DNA of 8,794 bases from JBFGFG01 sp041627475 (GTDB taxonomy: Bacteria > Actinomycetota > Nitriliruptoria > Nitriliruptorales > Nitriliruptoraceae), in contig JBFKQZ010000127.1 in NCBI GenBank assembly GCA_041627475.1, positions 1 through 8,794 on the forward strand, written 5' to 3'. This document shows, one piece after another, positions 1-6,693 of the stretch; position 1 is the stretch's first letter; every line of letters starts with the position of its first letter. The position numbers and the translations under genes are program-made. Under the pieces are notes generated by a model. The model was given only the letters and a program-made list of their open reading frames with translations, was not told the origin of the DNA and made no database searches.

Positions 1-445
1 GGTCGATCAGCCCGTCCTCGACCAGGCGGTGCACGAGCACGGCGGTCATGGCCTTCGACCCTGAGTAGAGGCACAGCGGGGTCCGCGGCGTCATCGGGAC
101 CACCGGTTCCTCGTCCTCCAGCGCAAATCCGGTCGCGAGGCCGAGACCGCGCGACAGCAGGACCTCGCCCCGGCGACGCACCACCAACGAGATGCCCGGG
201 TGGAAGCCGGTCCGGTACGCGTTGCGGACGCTCGACCAGATCGCGCGCACGGCACGGGGCGACACGTCGACCGACCGCGGGTCCACCTCGTCGGCGGCGT
301 CGATCGTCGTGACCGTGCCGAGGTCGTCCGGCACGTCGACGCGCATCCCGCCGGCGACGGACGCCGAGAGGGCCCACGGGTTGGCCACCCGCCGGACGTC
401 GTCGGGCACCACCGACAGCAGTGGGGAGGTGATGCGTTCCAGCAC
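1..445 (-). CDS. Serine hydrolase of the beta-lactamase / EstB-esterase family, 3' part cut off by window edge
   Basis: This gene reads leftward from a GTG at 445 and runs off the window, so only about 148 N-terminal residues are seen. The diagnostic feature is Y-S-G-S-K-A-M-T-A at residues 127-135. It matches the S-x-x-K active-site motif of the class C beta-lactamase/penicillin-binding-like hydrolases (Pfam Beta-lactamase, PF00144), with Ser128 as likely nucleophile and Lys131 as general base. Before it come the family's usual beta strands (GISLVVRRRGEVLLSRGLG, residues 84-102). No signal peptide is apparent, so a cytoplasmic enzyme is likely. Family members include esterases, D-amino peptidases and carboxypeptidases; the substrate cannot be told. 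The start is chosen because GAGGG lies 8 bases upstream (454-458). An upstream in-frame GTG exists without a better ribosome site. It diverges from the acyl-CoA dehydrogenase gene. The family call is firm; an antibiotic-resistance role is not supported. Confidence 0.88.
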   Translation of the reverse strand, partial: MLERITSPLLSVVPDDVRRVANPWALSASVAGGMRVDVPDDLGTVTTIDAADEVDPRSVDVSPRAVRAIWSSVRNAYRTGFHPGISLVVRRRGEVLLSRGLGLATGFALEDEEPVVPMTPRTPLCLYSGSKAMTAVLVHRLVEDGLID

Positions 446-588
446 GGCCGGATCCCTCGTCGAGACGCGACGAAGGTACGTCCACCGCACGGATGGGCCC
501 GGATTGCCGACGTCCGTCCCGGATTCACGGTCCGTCGTGGCACGTCACGCGTCACACTGGCAGCACGCGACAGCAGAGGTCCGTCCTC
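446..588. other. Divergent intergenic region with a short direct repeat
   Basis: This 143-base spacer separates the two divergent genes and must hold both promoters if each is transcribed on its own. No convincing -35/-10 pair is visible by eye on either strand. The only structure noticed is CGTCACG-CGTCAC at 543-555, two copies of CGTCAC spaced 7 bases apart and lying about 35 bases before the dehydrogenase ATG. It could be half-sites of a regulator (lipid-metabolism genes are often under TetR- or FadR-type control), but the repeat is short and may be chance in such GC-rich DNA. The ribosome site AGAGGT (575-580) of the dehydrogenase lies at its right end. Confidence 0.35.
454..458 (-). promoter_or_regulatory. 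Ribosome binding site of the serine hydrolase
   Basis: Reading the minus strand, GAGGG is followed by eight bases and then GTG at 445. It supports this GTG over the in-frame GTG further upstream. Confidence 0.6.
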
Positions 589-2595
589 ATGGTCCAGGTC
601 CCAACCATCGGTGAGCTCGAGCGCACGTCGCTGGAGACCTACGAGCGGCTCGAGCAGGTGCTGGAGGGGGCGCGGCCGGCCGTGCGCGACGGTGTCCGCA
701 AGCTGCTGGCCGAGCCCGGCTTCGAGCCGGTCGACGGCATGCCGAAGGAGCAGCACCGCGAGCGGATCCAGGCGCAGCTCCAGCGGGTCGCCGAGCAGGG
801 CTTCCCGGCGCGGGGGTTCCCCGAGTCGGTCGGCGGTGAGGACGACGTCCAGGCGTTCGTCACGGCCTTCGAGATGCTGTCCTACGGCGACGTGTCGCTG
901 CAGGTGAAGGTCGGTGTGCACTTCGGGCTGTTCGGCGGCGCCGTCCAGCAGCTGGGTACCGAGCGGCACCACGAGCGCTACCTGCCGCGGGTGATCGACG
1001 CGTCCATCGGTGGCTGTTTCGCGATGACCGAGACCGACCACGGCTCGGACGTCCAGAACATCCAGACCACCGCCACCTACGACCCCCGCAGCGAGGAGTT
1101 CGTCCTCGTGACGCCCGACCGCGGGGCGTGGAAGGACTACATCGGCAACGCCGCGGTGCACGGCACCCACGCGGTCGTCTTCGCCCAGCTCGTCACCCGT
1201 GGCGAGGGCCACGGCGTGCACGCCTTCGTGCTGCGCATCCGCGACGAGGACGGCAACGTCGTCGACGGCGTCACGGTCGAGGACGACGGCCACAAGATGG
1301 GCCTCAACGGCGTCGACAACGGCCGGATCGCGTTCGACGACGTCCGCATCCCGCGCGACGACCTGCTCGACCGGTTCGCGCAGGTCGCTCCCGACGGCAC
1401 GTACTCGAGCCCGATCGACGACCAGAACAAGCGCTTCTTCACGATGCTCGGGACCCTCATCCAGGGGCGTGTCGCCGTGGCCGGTGGCGCGGTCGCCGCC
1501 TCCCGGCTGGCGTTGACGATCGCGATCAAGCACGCCGAGCGTCGCCGGCAGTTCAAGCCGTCCAAGGGCGAGCCCGAGGTCCGGCTGATGGACTACCTGT
1601 CCCACCAGCGCCGCCTGCTGCCGCTGCTCGCCCGGACCTACGCCTACACGTTCGCGCAGCAGCAGCTCGTCGACGAGCTGGACGAGGTCATGACCGCCGA
1701 CGACCCCGAGGCGATCGAGGGGCGCCGTCGGCGGCTCGAGACCCGTGCTGCCGGGCACAAGGCCCTCACGACGTGGCACGCCACGAAGTCGATCCAGCAG
1801 GCCCGCGAGGCGTGCGGCGGCTTCGGCTACCTCAGCGAGAACCGGCTGGCCGCGCTGAAGGCGGACATGGACGTCTACACGACGTTCGAGGGCGACAACA
1901 CCGTCCTGCTCCAGCTGGTCGCGAAGGGGCTGCTCACGGCCTACCGCGACGAGTTCGGCGACATGGACTGGATCGACACGGCCCGGTTCGTCGGTGACAC
2001 CGTCGCCGAGGCCGTGGTCGAGTGGACGTCCGCCCGCACGATCGCCCAGCGGCTGCTGGACGCCCTGCCGGGCCGTGACGAGGAGGTCAGCCTGCTGGAC
2101 CGCGGCTGGCAGCTGCGCATGTTCGCCGAGCGCGAGGCCCACCTGGTGAGGTCGGCCGCGATGCGGCTGCGCTCGCTGAGTGGTGAGAAGAAGCCGTTCG
2201 AGGCGTTCAACTGGGTGCAGGACCACGTGCTCACGGCCGCACACGCCCACGTCAGCTTCCAGACGCTCGAGGCGTTCGTCGCGGCGATCGAGGAGGTCGA
2301 GGACGAGGACGTCAAGGAGCTGCTCAACGCCGTCTGCGACCTCTACGCCCTGTCGGTCATCGAGGAGGAGCGCGCCTGGTTCATGGAGCACGGGTTCCTC
2401 ACCGTCAACCGCTCCAAGGCGGTCGTCGGGACGATGAACGGGCTGCTGCGCGACCTGCGGCCGCACGCGGAGGGGCTGGTGGACGCGTTCGCCATCCCGG
2501 ACGACCTGCTGCTGGCGCCCATCGCGCTGCGTCGCGAGGGCGAGCACTACGCCGACGCCCGTGACCGCGTCAGACGCCCGGTCGAGGAGGCCTGA
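589..2595 (+). CDS. Acyl-CoA dehydrogenase / acyl-CoA oxidase family protein (668 aa)
   Basis: This is an FAD-dependent flavoenzyme expected to introduce the trans-2 double bond into an acyl-CoA (first step of beta-oxidation or a related pathway) in the cytoplasm. Residues 145-154 (AMTETDHGSD) fit the acyl-CoA dehydrogenase signature. GHKMGLNGVDNGRI (234-247) and the R-R-Q-F element (319-322) are typical FAD/substrate-contact segments, followed by CGGFGY (409-414). Glu434 in T-T-F-E-G-D-N is in the position of the catalytic base. At 668 residues it is much longer than the roughly 380-residue short dehydrogenases. The extra C-terminal helical region after about residue 470 and the LNGVDNGRI segment resemble acyl-CoA oxidases (ACOX-type C-terminus). 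Whether electrons go to ETF or to oxygen cannot be read from sequence. The ATG at 589 has AGAGGT 8 bases upstream. The frame stays open to 493, but that extension has no family character and covers the divergent promoter region. The downstream small gene may be cotranscribed (45-base gap). Confidence 0.92.
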   Translation: MVQVPTIGELERTSLETYERLEQVLEGARPAVRDGVRKLLAEPGFEPVDGMPKEQHRERIQAQLQRVAEQGFPARGFPESVGGEDDVQAFVTAFEMLSYGDVSLQVKVGVHFGLFGGAVQQLGTERHHERYLPRVIDASIGGCFAMTETDHGSDVQNIQTTATYDPRSEEFVLVTPDRGAWKDYIGNAAVHGTHAVVFAQLVTRGEGHGVHAFVLRIRDEDGNVVDGVTVEDDGHKMGLNGVDNGRIAFDDVRIPRDDLLDRFAQVAPDGTYSSPIDDQNKRFFTMLGTLIQGRVAVAGGAVAASRLALTIAIKHAERRRQFKPSKGEPEVRLMDYLSHQRRLLPLLARTYAYTFAQQQLVDELDEVMTADDPEAIEGRRRRLETRAAGHKALTTWHATKSIQQAREACGGFGYLSENRLAALKADMDVYTTFEGDNTVLLQLVAKGLLTAYRDEFGDMDWIDTARFVGDTVAEAVVEWTSARTIAQRLLDALPGRDEEVSLLDRGWQLRMFAEREAHLVRSAAMRLRSLSGEKKPFEAFNWVQDHVLTAAHAHVSFQTLEAFVAAIEEVEDEDVKELLNAVCDLYALSVIEEERAWFMEHGFLTVNRSKAVVGTMNGLLRDLRPHAEGLVDAFAIPDDLLLAPIALRREGEHYADARDRVRRPVEEA

Positions 2596-2640
2596 GCACG
2601 CCGCCCCCGTGGCACGGTTCCCGACGACGGGAGGACCGAC

Positions 2641-2877
2641 ATGAGCGACACGACGCAGTGGTACTGGTGCCTGCAGCACCGCCGGCCCGAACGCGAGGGT
2701 GAGGCGTGCGCACAGGACAAGCGGCTCGGGCCCTACGAGTCCGAGGAGGCCGCACGCAACTGGAAGCAGCGCCACGAGCAGCGCGAGGAGCGCTGGGAGG
2801 AGCAGGAGGAGGCGTGGGAGTCCTGGGGCGCCGATGACGCCGCCGACGGCGAGGACGTCGGCGAGGGCGGCGACTGA
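2641..2877 (+). CDS. Small acidic conserved protein with WYWC/RLGPY head (78 aa)
   Basis: A 78-residue protein with a good ribosome site (GGGAGGA, 2629-2635, 5 bases before the ATG). The head, W7-Y8-W9-C10-L11-x-H13 ... C23 ... R28-L29-G30-P31-Y32, followed by a short helix with E-E-A-A, resembles a family of small uncharacterised actinobacterial proteins that I recall as having W-Y-x-C-L-x-H and R-L-G-P-Y signatures and sometimes a SPOR-like annotation. That recollection needs a database check. C10, H13 and C23 could ligate a metal, but a fourth ligand is not obvious. From about residue 42 the chain is almost entirely Glu, Arg, Trp and Asp, probably a charged helix and then a disordered acidic tail. 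It has no signal peptide or membrane span. It lies 45 bases after the acyl-CoA dehydrogenase stop, so it may share its transcript. Function unknown. Confidence 0.8.
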   Translation: MSDTTQWYWCLQHRRPEREGEACAQDKRLGPYESEEAARNWKQRHEQREERWEEQEEAWESWGADDAADGEDVGEGGD

Positions 2878-2900
2878 GCACCACGCTCCGTGACCGCTGG

Positions 2901-2919
2901 CTGGCGACGGCGTCGCCGG
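2901..2919. repeat. Inverted repeat / small hairpin between the small gene and the helicase gene
   Basis: GGCGAC (2903-2908) and GTCGCC (2912-2917) are perfect inverted arms around a 3-base GGC loop. The stem extends by one G-T and one C-G pair to 2901-2919. No T-run follows, so it is not a classic intrinsic terminator, although many actinobacterial terminators lack one. It lies 23 bases after the stop of the small gene. TACCGT at 2926-2931 could be an actinobacterial -10 for the helicase gene, which would make the hairpin overlap the promoter instead. Both readings are weak. Confidence 0.35.
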
Positions 2920-3075
2920 GTGGGGTACCGTCCTGCGCAGTCCCGCCGCCGGGATCCCATTCGTCAACGGGTCACGACCGACCGCCGACGCACCCGGGAC
3001 CGCGGGACGTGACTGGGGAGCCGGAGCGTGCCACGCCCGTGTGCGTGCGCTCCCGGTTCTGCCGCGACGCAACGC

Positions 3076-3079
3076 GGAG
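3076..3079 (+). promoter_or_regulatory. Ribosome binding site favouring the helicase start at 3085
   Basis: GGAG lies 5 bases before the GTG at 3085. A competing GGGGAG (3015-3020) lies 7 bases before an in-frame GTG at 3028, so the ribosome sites alone do not decide. The 19 residues between the two GTGs are rich in Cys, Pro and Ala and look like translated leader, whereas S-Y-E-R-F-R-E-L-A-R-R after 3085 begins a normal charged helix. This makes 3085 the better start. Confidence 0.45.
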
Positions 3080-3084
3080 CACAC

Positions 3085-6000
3085 GTGTCCTACGAACGAT
3101 TCCGGGAGCTTGCCCGGCGCGACCTCGACGGCTGGGCCACCGAGGACGAGCTGGCCGAGCTCGCTGCCGACGAGCAGCTCTGGCAGGACGTGCTCGAGGC
3201 GCACCTGCGCCGTGCCGACAAGGCGCTCGGGCGGGTCCGCTCGAACGTCCACGGGCCCGAGCGACGCCTCGTGCTGGACGACTACGAGGCGGACCGGGAC
3301 CGCATCGAGGCGAAGCTGGCGCAGCTGCGCGGTGAGGAGCCGGAGCCGCGCGTGCTCGACGAGCGCGTCCGGCACCCCCAGCTGCAGATGTCGTGGGGCG
3401 ACGACGACGAGCTGCTCGTGTGGGCCAGCGCCCAGGACGCGGAGCACCTCGACCTCGACGGTGTCCGCGAGCTGCTCGAGCAGGCCGGCGCGCCGAAGCA
3501 GGGGTGGCGCGAGCGCGACCCGCTCCCGATCCCCGACGGCACGCACGCGCCGGTCCTGGCCACCGAGCTCTCCAGCGTGCTGGGCTGGCTCGTCTCGATG
3601 CAGACGACCGCCGGGCACAAGGGGGTGGGCACCTCCACGACGTGGATGGGCCTGGTGGCGGCGCTCGGAGTCCGGCTCGCGGCCCGTGGCCGTGTCGTCC
3701 CGCAGCTGGCCAGTGACCCGCAGCACAGCAAGGGTGGTCGCACCGACGCACGCGTCCACTGGGCCGCCGGCCTGGTCGACCGCACCCAGCTGCGCGAGCT
3801 GTCGCGCTCGATGCCCGGCGTCGTGACCGTCGCCCGGCAGCAGCGCGACCCGCTGCTCGTGACGATGTCCGTCCTGCACGCCACCGCGGACGCGATCTGC
3901 ACCCAGGCGACGCGGATGGTCGAGGTGCCCGCCGCACCGAACCGCGCGAACTCCTCGAGCCAGCTCGCCGAGGTCGTGCTGGCCCACCTCGACGGCCGCC
4001 CGATCAACGGTCAGACCCGCGACGTGCAGGAGCTGCACAAGTCGCTGCGTCGCTGGGCCCGCACCGTCATGGGGGAGCAGCACGTCCGCATCGTCCTGGA
4101 GATGGAGGCCCCCGAGGACGCGCAGGGAGCGGCCGACCCGGCTGCTGCGTGGGAGCTGTCAGCGTTGGCGTCCATCGGCCGCGGCAACCTGCTGCCGGTC
4201 GAGGCGGCGATGTCGCAGGCCAACCAGACCCGCCGCCAGCGGATCCTCCGCGAGCTCGAACGGCTCGAGCGGACCTACCCGAAGATCAAGCGGGGCAAGG
4301 TCCGCGGCGAGGTCGCGCTGAACCAGAACGAGGCGTGGTCGCTGATGAGCGACGAGGGGCGCAAGCTCCTCGACCAGGGCTTCGACGTCCGCGTGCCCCT
4401 GCTGCAGAAGCGCAAGGCCCGCGTCGGCCTGCGCGTCACCGCGGTGGAGGAGCACCGCATCGAGGACGAGGGCGAGAAAAAGTCCGCCAACGACCTCCAC
4501 AACGTGACCTGGTCGGTGATGCTCGACGACGTCGAGGTCGACGCCGACGAGATCCGCCGCCTCGCCCAGGAGTCGCGCCCGATGGTGCGCGGCAGGGGCC
4601 GCTGGATCGAGGTCGACCACGCCGACCTCGAGGCGGCCAAGGAGGCCCTGGCCGAGCGCGAGGCGCAGGATCGGATGACCGGCGCGGACATGCTCCGCTA
4701 CGCCCTCGGTCTCGAGGAGGCGCCGTTCGGCACGGTCTCGATCGCCGGCGACTCGTGGGCCGCGAACCTGCTGCGGTCGGCCGAGGACGCGCCCGACGAC
4801 CCACCGACGGAGCTGGACGGCTTCGAGGGCGAGCTGCGCACGTACCAGGCGCACGCCGCGGCGTGGCTGGACTTCCTCGACTCGGCCGGGCTCGGCGGGA
4901 TCCTCGCGCTCGACATGGGGCTGGGCAAGACGCCGACCATGCTCGCGCACCTCATGGAGGTGCAGGACCGGGGCCCGGCGCTGGCGATCGTGCCGCCGGC
5001 CGTCCTCGGCAACTGGGCCCGTGAGGCGCACCGCTTCACGCCGGAGCTCGAGGTCGCCGTCCACCACGGGCAGAACCGCGTCCCGCTGGACGAGGTGCCG
5101 GTCCTCGCCGACAAGGTCGACCTGGTGCTGACCACCTACGGCACGGCGCTGCGCGACATCGACGGCCTCGAGAAGGTGCGTTGGGGCAGGGTCGTCCTCG
5201 ACGAGGCACAGGTCATCAAGAACCACACCTCCGAGACCGCCCAGCAGCTGCGGCGGCTCGACGCCCACGGGCGGATCGCGCTGACCGGCACCCCGATCGA
5301 GAACGGGCTGGGTGACCTCTGGGCGCTGCTCGACTTCACCAACCCGGGGCTCGTGGGCGAGCGCAACGGCTTCATCTCGTCGCTGTCGGCGGACCGGTCC
5401 AAGGGCAGCGGTGGACCGGAGGAGGCGCTGCGCACGCTCAACGGCGTGCTCGTCTTCCGCCGCACGAAGGCCGAGCCGGCGATCGCGGCCGAGCTGCCGG
5501 ACCGCATCGACGAGCTCGACCACTGCGTCATGACCAAGGAGCAGGTCGGGCTCTACCAGGCCGTCCTCGACGACCTCGTCGAGAAGCAGGCCTCCGACGC
5601 CGACGACCGGCAGGGCGCGGTGCTCGCGGCGATCACCAAGCTCAAGCAGATCTGCAACCACCCGGCTGCCTTCACCGGCGACGACGAGCCGCTCGACGGA
5701 CGGTCCGGGAAGCTCGTGCGGCTCCACGAGATCCTCGACAACATCTTCGAGATCGGCGAGCGCGCGCTCATCTTCACCCACTTCGCCACGTGGGGGGAGC
5801 GGCTGTCGGACCACCTCACCGAGAAGTACGGCCGCACGGTCGACTGCTACCACGGTGGGCTGTCGCGCAAGCAGCGCGACGACATGGTCGAGCGCTTCCA
5901 GAAGCTCGACGAGCCCGGCGCGATGGTCCTGTCGCTCAAGGCGGGCGGCACCGGCCTCAACCTCACGGCCGCGAGCCACGTCATCCTCTACGACCGCTGG

Positions 6001-6249
6001 TGGAACCCGGCCGTGGAGGACCAGGCCCGCGACCGCGTGTGGCGCATCGGCCAGACGCGCACCGTCGTGGCCCACCGCCTGGTCTGCCCGGGGACCGTCG
6101 ACGAACGCGTCGAGGAGGTCGTGCAGGGCAAGCGGCGCATCGCCGACATGGTGCTGCCCAAGTCGAGCTCGATCGGCGACCTCGACTCCGACCAGCTGCG
6201 GCAGGCGCTCGGCCTCAACGCCGACGAGCTGCTGACCGAGGAGGCCTGA
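3085..6249 (+). CDS. SNF2-family ATPase/helicase with DUF3670-type region (1054 aa)
   Basis: This is a DNA-dependent ATPase of superfamily 2, expected to translocate on double-stranded nucleic acid and remodel bound proteins or polymerase, as for HepA/RapA-like bacterial SNF2 proteins. All core motifs are intact: Walker A D-M-G-L-G-K-T (610-616, Lys615), DEAQ box (706-709), L-T-G-T-P-I-E-N (733-740), A-L-I-F-T-H-F (894-900), A-G-G-T-G-L-N-L (953-960) and Q-A-R-D-R-V-W-R-I-G-Q (980-990) with the arginine finger. The roughly 600 residues before the motor are not a known enzyme by eye. Residues about 475-520, ending L-V-R-x-R-G-type (P-M-V-R-G-R-G-R-W-I-E-V-D), match the DUF3670 region that precedes the motor in actinobacterial SNF2 proteins. 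The start is GTG 3085; GTG 3028 would add 19 residues. It is followed after one base by the small basic/acidic gene, a translationally coupled pair. No defence-type partner (nuclease, phospholipase D) is visible, so a housekeeping repair or transcription role is as likely as any. Confidence 0.93.
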   Translation: MSYERFRELARRDLDGWATEDELAELAADEQLWQDVLEAHLRRADKALGRVRSNVHGPERRLVLDDYEADRDRIEAKLAQLRGEEPEPRVLDERVRHPQLQMSWGDDDELLVWASAQDAEHLDLDGVRELLEQAGAPKQGWRERDPLPIPDGTHAPVLATELSSVLGWLVSMQTTAGHKGVGTSTTWMGLVAALGVRLAARGRVVPQLASDPQHSKGGRTDARVHWAAGLVDRTQLRELSRSMPGVVTVARQQRDPLLVTMSVLHATADAICTQATRMVEVPAAPNRANSSSQLAEVVLAHLDGRPINGQTRDVQELHKSLRRWARTVMGEQHVRIVLEMEAPEDAQGAADPAAAWELSALASIGRGNLLPVEAAMSQANQTRRQRILRELERLERTYPKIKRGKVRGEVALNQNEAWSLMSDEGRKLLDQGFDVRVPLLQKRKARVGLRVTAVEEHRIEDEGEKKSANDLHNVTWSVMLDDVEVDADEIRRLAQESRPMVRGRGRWIEVDHADLEAAKEALAEREAQDRMTGADMLRYALGLEEAPFGTVSIAGDSWAANLLRSAEDAPDDPPTELDGFEGELRTYQAHAAAWLDFLDSAGLGGILALDMGLGKTPTMLAHLMEVQDRGPALAIVPPAVLGNWAREAHRFTPELEVAVHHGQNRVPLDEVPVLADKVDLVLTTYGTALRDIDGLEKVRWGRVVLDEAQVIKNHTSETAQQLRRLDAHGRIALTGTPIENGLGDLWALLDFTNPGLVGERNGFISSLSADRSKGSGGPEEALRTLNGVLVFRRTKAEPAIAAELPDRIDELDHCVMTKEQVGLYQAVLDDLVEKQASDADDRQGAVLAAITKLKQICNHPAAFTGDDEPLDGRSGKLVRLHEILDNIFEIGERALIFTHFATWGERLSDHLTEKYGRTVDCYHGGLSRKQRDDMVERFQKLDEPGAMVLSLKAGGTGLNLTAASHVILYDRWWNPAVEDQARDRVWRIGQTRTVVAHRLVCPGTVDERVEEVVQGKRRIADMVLPKSSSIGDLDSDQLRQALGLNADELLTEEA

Positions 6250-6250
6250 G

Positions 6251-6616
6251 ATGGCACGCAGGCGACGCCGCGGCAACAGCCGCAAGCGCAACAGCAGGAA
6301 GCGCTCCTCCCGTGGGGGGCGCGACAAGGGCCAGGCGTTCTGGGGGGACCACAAGCGCCTCCCGGACCCGATCACCGACGTCAAGGTCGCCGACGAGCCG
6401 GCCGCGGTCGTGCACTCGCTCGGGAACCCGCCCCTTCCGGGGCGCGAGGAGATCGCGAAGCACTACTTCACGGCCGTCTACGACAAGATCACGGCGGTCG
6501 CCGGTGCGGTGGCCGGTGCAGCCGGGATCGTCGAGGTAGAGGACCTGTTCGAGCGGGTGAGCGACGCCGACTGGGACTCCGACGACGAGCCGGACGACGA
6601 GGACGACGACGAGTAG
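6251..6616 (+). CDS. Charge-bipolar small protein coupled to the SNF2 helicase (121 aa)
   Basis: The ATG sits one base after the helicase TGA, with GAGGAGG (6238-6244) inside the end of the helicase gene as its ribosome site, so translation is probably coupled. Residues 2-24 are dominated by Arg, Lys, Ser and Gly, including a duplicated NSRKR (9-13 and 14-18). This looks like a disordered nucleic-acid-binding arm. Residues about 45-95 (S-L-G-N-P-P-L-P-G ... H-Y-F-x-A-V-Y-D-K then an Ala/Gly/Val-rich helix) look like a small folded domain. I have an impression of similar uncharacterised actinobacterial proteins but cannot name the family. The last 20 residues are mostly Asp and Glu. The Ala/Gly helix (about 79-92) is too short and too close to charges to be a confident membrane span. 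No signal peptide is seen. A role as accessory subunit of the helicase is inferred from the one-base spacing and the basic arm. It could also be a ribosome- or RNA-binding protein. Confidence 0.82.
   Translation: MARRRRRGNSRKRNSRKRSSRGGRDKGQAFWGDHKRLPDPITDVKVADEPAAVVHSLGNPPLPGREEIAKHYFTAVYDKITAVAGAVAGAAGIVEVEDLFERVSDADWDSDDEPDDEDDDE
6275..6304 (+). repeat. 15-bp tandem duplication encoding NSRKR twice
   Basis: AACAGCCGCAAGCGC (6275-6289) is followed at once by AACAGCAGGAAGCGC (6290-6304). The copies differ at only three bases, all within or beside one Arg codon (CGC versus AGG), so the protein repeat is exact. It lengthens the basic arm and looks like a recent in-frame duplication. Confidence 0.8.
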
Positions 6617-6661
6617 CACCTCCCCGCGTGCGGTGAGCGTCTGCGGCGCGATCCGGAGGAA

Positions 6662-6685
6662 ACATCCCGGCGGTCTGCTGCGAAC
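6662..6685 (+). promoter_or_regulatory. Candidate ECF-sigma (SigK-like) promoter, giving a near-leaderless mRNA
   Basis: ACATCC (6662-6667) and CGAAC (6681-6685) lie 18 bases apart from CAT to CGAAC. They resemble the CCATCC / CGAAT boxes I recall for mycobacterial SigK, though my memory of the published spacer is not exact. An alternative reading is GGAAAC (6658-6663) as a classic ECF -35, with a 17-base spacer to CGAAC. Either way the start point would fall around 6691-6694, at or next to the ATG of the molybdoenzyme gene. This agrees with the lack of a ribosome site directly before that ATG. The preceding gene stops 45 bases upstream of the element. Confidence 0.45.
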
Positions 6686-6693
6686 GCCTGGGT

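Noticed and set aside
1..445. Antibiotic-resistance beta-lactamase
   Set aside because: The S-x-x-K motif is shared with many esterases and peptidases, there is no export signal, and the later motifs that would discriminate lie outside the window.
493..588. A 32-residue N-terminal extension of the acyl-CoA dehydrogenase
   Set aside because: It would occupy the divergent promoter region, its residues are unlike the family, and the ATG at 589 has a well-placed ribosome site.
2920..2940. TACCGT as a -10 box for the helicase gene
   Set aside because: There is no good -35 at the right distance (the position holds GGCGAC), so it is mentioned only with the hairpin entry.
91..4083. A 1330-codon open frame on the minus strand
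   Set aside because: It runs antisense through the acyl-CoA dehydrogenase, the small gene and much of the helicase, all of which have clear family motifs. It is rich in Arg, Val, Leu and His with no recognisable domain, the usual stop-poor shadow in very GC-rich DNA.
4159..6384. A 741-codon minus-strand open frame opposite the helicase motor
   Set aside because: It is the codon-position shadow of the helicase gene. It has no motif and no ribosome site worth noting.
3085..6616. An SNF2-based phage-defence system (DISARM-like)
   Set aside because: No methyltransferase, phospholipase-D-like or DUF1998 partner is present. The neighbours are metabolic and envelope genes, and the DUF3670-type region points to the widespread chromosomal actinobacterial subfamily.
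6655..6693. An ATC start at 6664 for the molybdoenzyme, in frame and just after GGAGG
   Set aside because: ATC is a very rare start, the spacing of four bases is too short, and the added residues look like non-coding sequence. The promoter reading explains the same bases better.
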